A DNA stretch of 64,000 nucleotides from Nostoc sp. PA-18-2419 (GTDB taxonomy: Bacteria > Cyanobacteriota > Cyanobacteriia > Cyanobacteriales > Nostocaceae): assembly GCF_005869855.1 (NCBI RefSeq), contig NZ_SZNH01000005.1, positions 173,979-237,978 of the forward strand, in the 5' to 3' direction. Positions 62,583-64,000 of this stretch are shown piece by piece. Within the stretch, counting starts at the first letter, position 1. Every line of letters starts with the position of its first letter. The position numbers and the translations under genes were made by a program. The notes under the pieces were generated by a model that worked only from the letters and a program-made list of their open reading frames with translations, was not told the DNA's origin and did not search any database.

Positions 62583-64000
62583 ATGTATACAACATCTAAA
62601 CCCGATCCCGTTCGCTTAGAAATATTCAAAAACCTCTATCAATTTATTGCCGAACAAATGGGAATTGTGTTACAAAACACGGCAACATCAGTAAATATCA
62701 AAGAAAGACTAGATTTTTCCTGCGCTATCTTTGACTCTTCTGGATTATTAGTAGCGAATGCTCCCCACATTCCCGTACATTTAGGCTCAATGAGTGAAAG
62801 TGTCCGCAGTTTAATTAATGATAAAGGCGACACTATAAAACCAGGAAATGTCTATTTATCAAATAACCCCTATAACGGTGGAACACATCTCCCTGATGTA
62901 ACTGCAATTACTCCTGTATTTTTGCAAAGTAGTGAAAATATTTTATTCTCTACTCCGCTCTTTTACGTTGCTTCTCGCGGACATCAAGCCGATATCGGCG
63001 GAATTACTCCCGGTTCTATGCCTCCCCACAGTACGACAGTAGAAGAAGAAGGAATTCTTTTTGATAACTTTCTTTTGATTGAAGAAGGAAATTTTCGAGA
63101 AACCGCAGTCAGATATTACCTTTCAAATCATACTTATCCAGCTCGGAATCCTGACCAAAATATAGCAGATTTTCAAGCCCAAATCGCTGCCAATGAAAGG
63201 GGAGTTCAAGAACTTCACAAAATGGTTTCGCAATACAAGCTGGAGACTATTCAAGCTTATATGAAATTCGTACAAGCTAATGCTGAGGAGTCAGTGAGAA
63301 AGGCGATCGCAGTTCTCAAGGATGGTTCATTTATTTATCAAATGGACAATGGCGCACAAATTCAGGTGAAAGTGACAATTCACCCAGAAAATCGCAGTGC
63401 TACTATTGATTTTACTGGAACTTCTGGACAATTAAATAGTAATTTTAATGCTCCCAAAGCTGTAACTCAAGCAGCAGTTTTATATGTATTTCGGACTTTG
63501 GTTGACGATAACATTCCTCTAAATGCTGGGTGTCTTAATCCTCTAGAAATTATTATCCCGGTGGGCTGTATGTTAAACCCAACTTATCCAGCAGCGGTAG
63601 TAGCAGGTAATGTAGAAACTTCTCAAACTATTGTTGATGCTTTATATGGTGCTTTGGGTGTAATGGCTGCTTCTCAAGGAACAATGAATAATTTTACTTT
63701 TGGTAATGAGCGATATCAATACTATGAAACTATTTGCGGCGGCTCTGGAGCCGGGATTAATTTTGATGGAACTGATAGCATTCATTCCCACATGACTAAC
63801 TCCCGTTTGACCGATCCAGAAGTTTTAGAAACGCGTTATCCGGTACTTTTAGAAAGCTTTAGTCTGCGTCCTGATAGCGGTGGTAGAGGTAAATATTCTG
63901 GTGGTAATGGAGTTGTTCGTCGGATCCGGTTTTTAGAACCGATGACAGCTAATATTCTCTCTGGACATCGCCTGGTTCCTCCCTTTGGATTAAATGGTGG
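62583..64000 (+). CDS. Hydantoinase/5-oxoprolinase subunit B, 3' end outside the window
   Basis: From ATG 62583 the frame is open to the end of the window, giving about 472 visible residues. Start: DPVRLEIFKNLYQFIAEQMG, then NIKERLDFSCAIFDSSGLLV and NAPHIPVHLGSMSESVRSLI. Next come NPYNGGTHLPDVTAITPVF, SRGHQADIGGITPGSMPPHS, ATIDFTGTSGQLNSNFNAPK, ETICGGSGAGINFDGTDSIH and SGGNGVVRRIRF. These are HyuB/oxoprolinase B signatures. Full-length partners have 500-600 residues, so about 50 to 100 are missing. It works with the HyuA product two genes upstream. No strong ribosome site is visible. Confidence 0.93.
   Translation, partial: MYTTSKPDPVRLEIFKNLYQFIAEQMGIVLQNTATSVNIKERLDFSCAIFDSSGLLVANAPHIPVHLGSMSESVRSLINDKGDTIKPGNVYLSNNPYNGGTHLPDVTAITPVFLQSSENILFSTPLFYVASRGHQADIGGITPGSMPPHSTTVEEEGILFDNFLLIEEGNFRETAVRYYLSNHTYPARNPDQNIADFQAQIAANERGVQELHKMVSQYKLETIQAYMKFVQANAEESVRKAIAVLKDGSFIYQMDNGAQIQVKVTIHPENRSATIDFTGTSGQLNSNFNAPKAVTQAAVLYVFRTLVDDNIPLNAGCLNPLEIIIPVGCMLNPTYPAAVVAGNVETSQTIVDALYGALGVMAASQGTMNNFTFGNERYQYYETICGGSGAGINFDGTDSIHSHMTNSRLTDPEVLETRYPVLLESFSLRPDSGGRGKYSGGNGVVRRIRFLEPMTANILSGHRLVPPFGLNG

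Noticed and set aside
1-64000. tRNA, rRNA and tmRNA genes
   Set aside because: None of the spacers shows a T-loop GGTTCGAATCC-type sequence with acceptor stems; no rRNA segments were seen.

Overview
The window is chromosomal DNA of a cyanobacterium, most likely a filamentous Nostocales-type strain (the order is an inference). The evidence is: many copies of the HIP1 octamer GCGATCGC inside genes and spacers; a psbI gene for a 38-residue photosystem II subunit; a fused panC/cmk gene; an AMIN-domain form of TonB-dependent receptor; a DUF3769 outer-membrane protein; CHASE2-type Ser/Thr kinases; and AT-rich spacers full of short repeats. No tRNA, rRNA, CRISPR array, complete insertion sequence or phage was found.

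Region by region. 1-7.6 kb: an iron-siderophore uptake block with the tail of a PepSY membrane reductase-like protein, a dead AraC-type regulator fragment, two paralogous TonB-dependent receptors and a second PepSY protein. 8.0-8.9 kb: an exosortase (PEP-CTERM) surface protein. 9.1-16.5 kb, minus strand: a compact glycan operon, transcribed as split transketolase N and C subunits, an epimerase-glycosyltransferase fusion, a methyltransferase, a large polytopic membrane protein, a GtrA flippase-like protein and a truncated GT2 relic. 18-20.3 kb: two more glycan-type genes. 20.7-25.7 kb: a DUF429 protein, a broken DUF29 gene, glycogen phosphorylase and a small hypothetical protein. 27-31.3 kb: a hexapeptide acyltransferase, psbI and a DUF3769/OstA-like envelope protein. 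31.4-35.7 kb: a pair of multi-sensor histidine kinase genes. 36.3-42.5 kb: a double nitroreductase-fold SagB-type dehydrogenase, a 21-bp tandem repeat, an alpha/beta hydrolase, a Ser/Thr kinase and a TPR protein. 42.6-52.8 kb: housekeeping genes (glutaminase, RlpA, PanC/Cmk, Fe-superoxide dismutase, PurM, a PHP phosphoesterase) with small accessory genes and one membrane-protein gene interrupted by TGA. 53.0-53.3 kb: a decayed IS5-type element with a 132-bp MITE-like insertion. 53.3-56.3 kb: cobG-cobH-cobI behind a cobalamin riboswitch. 56.5-64 kb: a CHASE2 kinase, a methyltransferase, and hydantoinase/oxoprolinase A and B genes separated by a GNAT acetyltransferase gene; the B gene runs off the window.

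How the parts fit. The first block should import and reduce ferric siderophores across outer and inner membranes. The 9-20 kb region should build and export a cell-surface or exopolysaccharide glycan. The cob operon is expected to be switched off by cobalamin through its leader. I found no single striking new defence or biosynthetic system. The most unusual signals are the gene-decay and start-codon anomalies (interrupted 130-codon membrane protein, DUF29 with tandem stops, glutaminase lacking a normal start), the split transketolase and fused epimerase-GT2 in one operon, the GNAT gene wedged between the two oxoprolinase genes, and the MITE in an IS5 relic.
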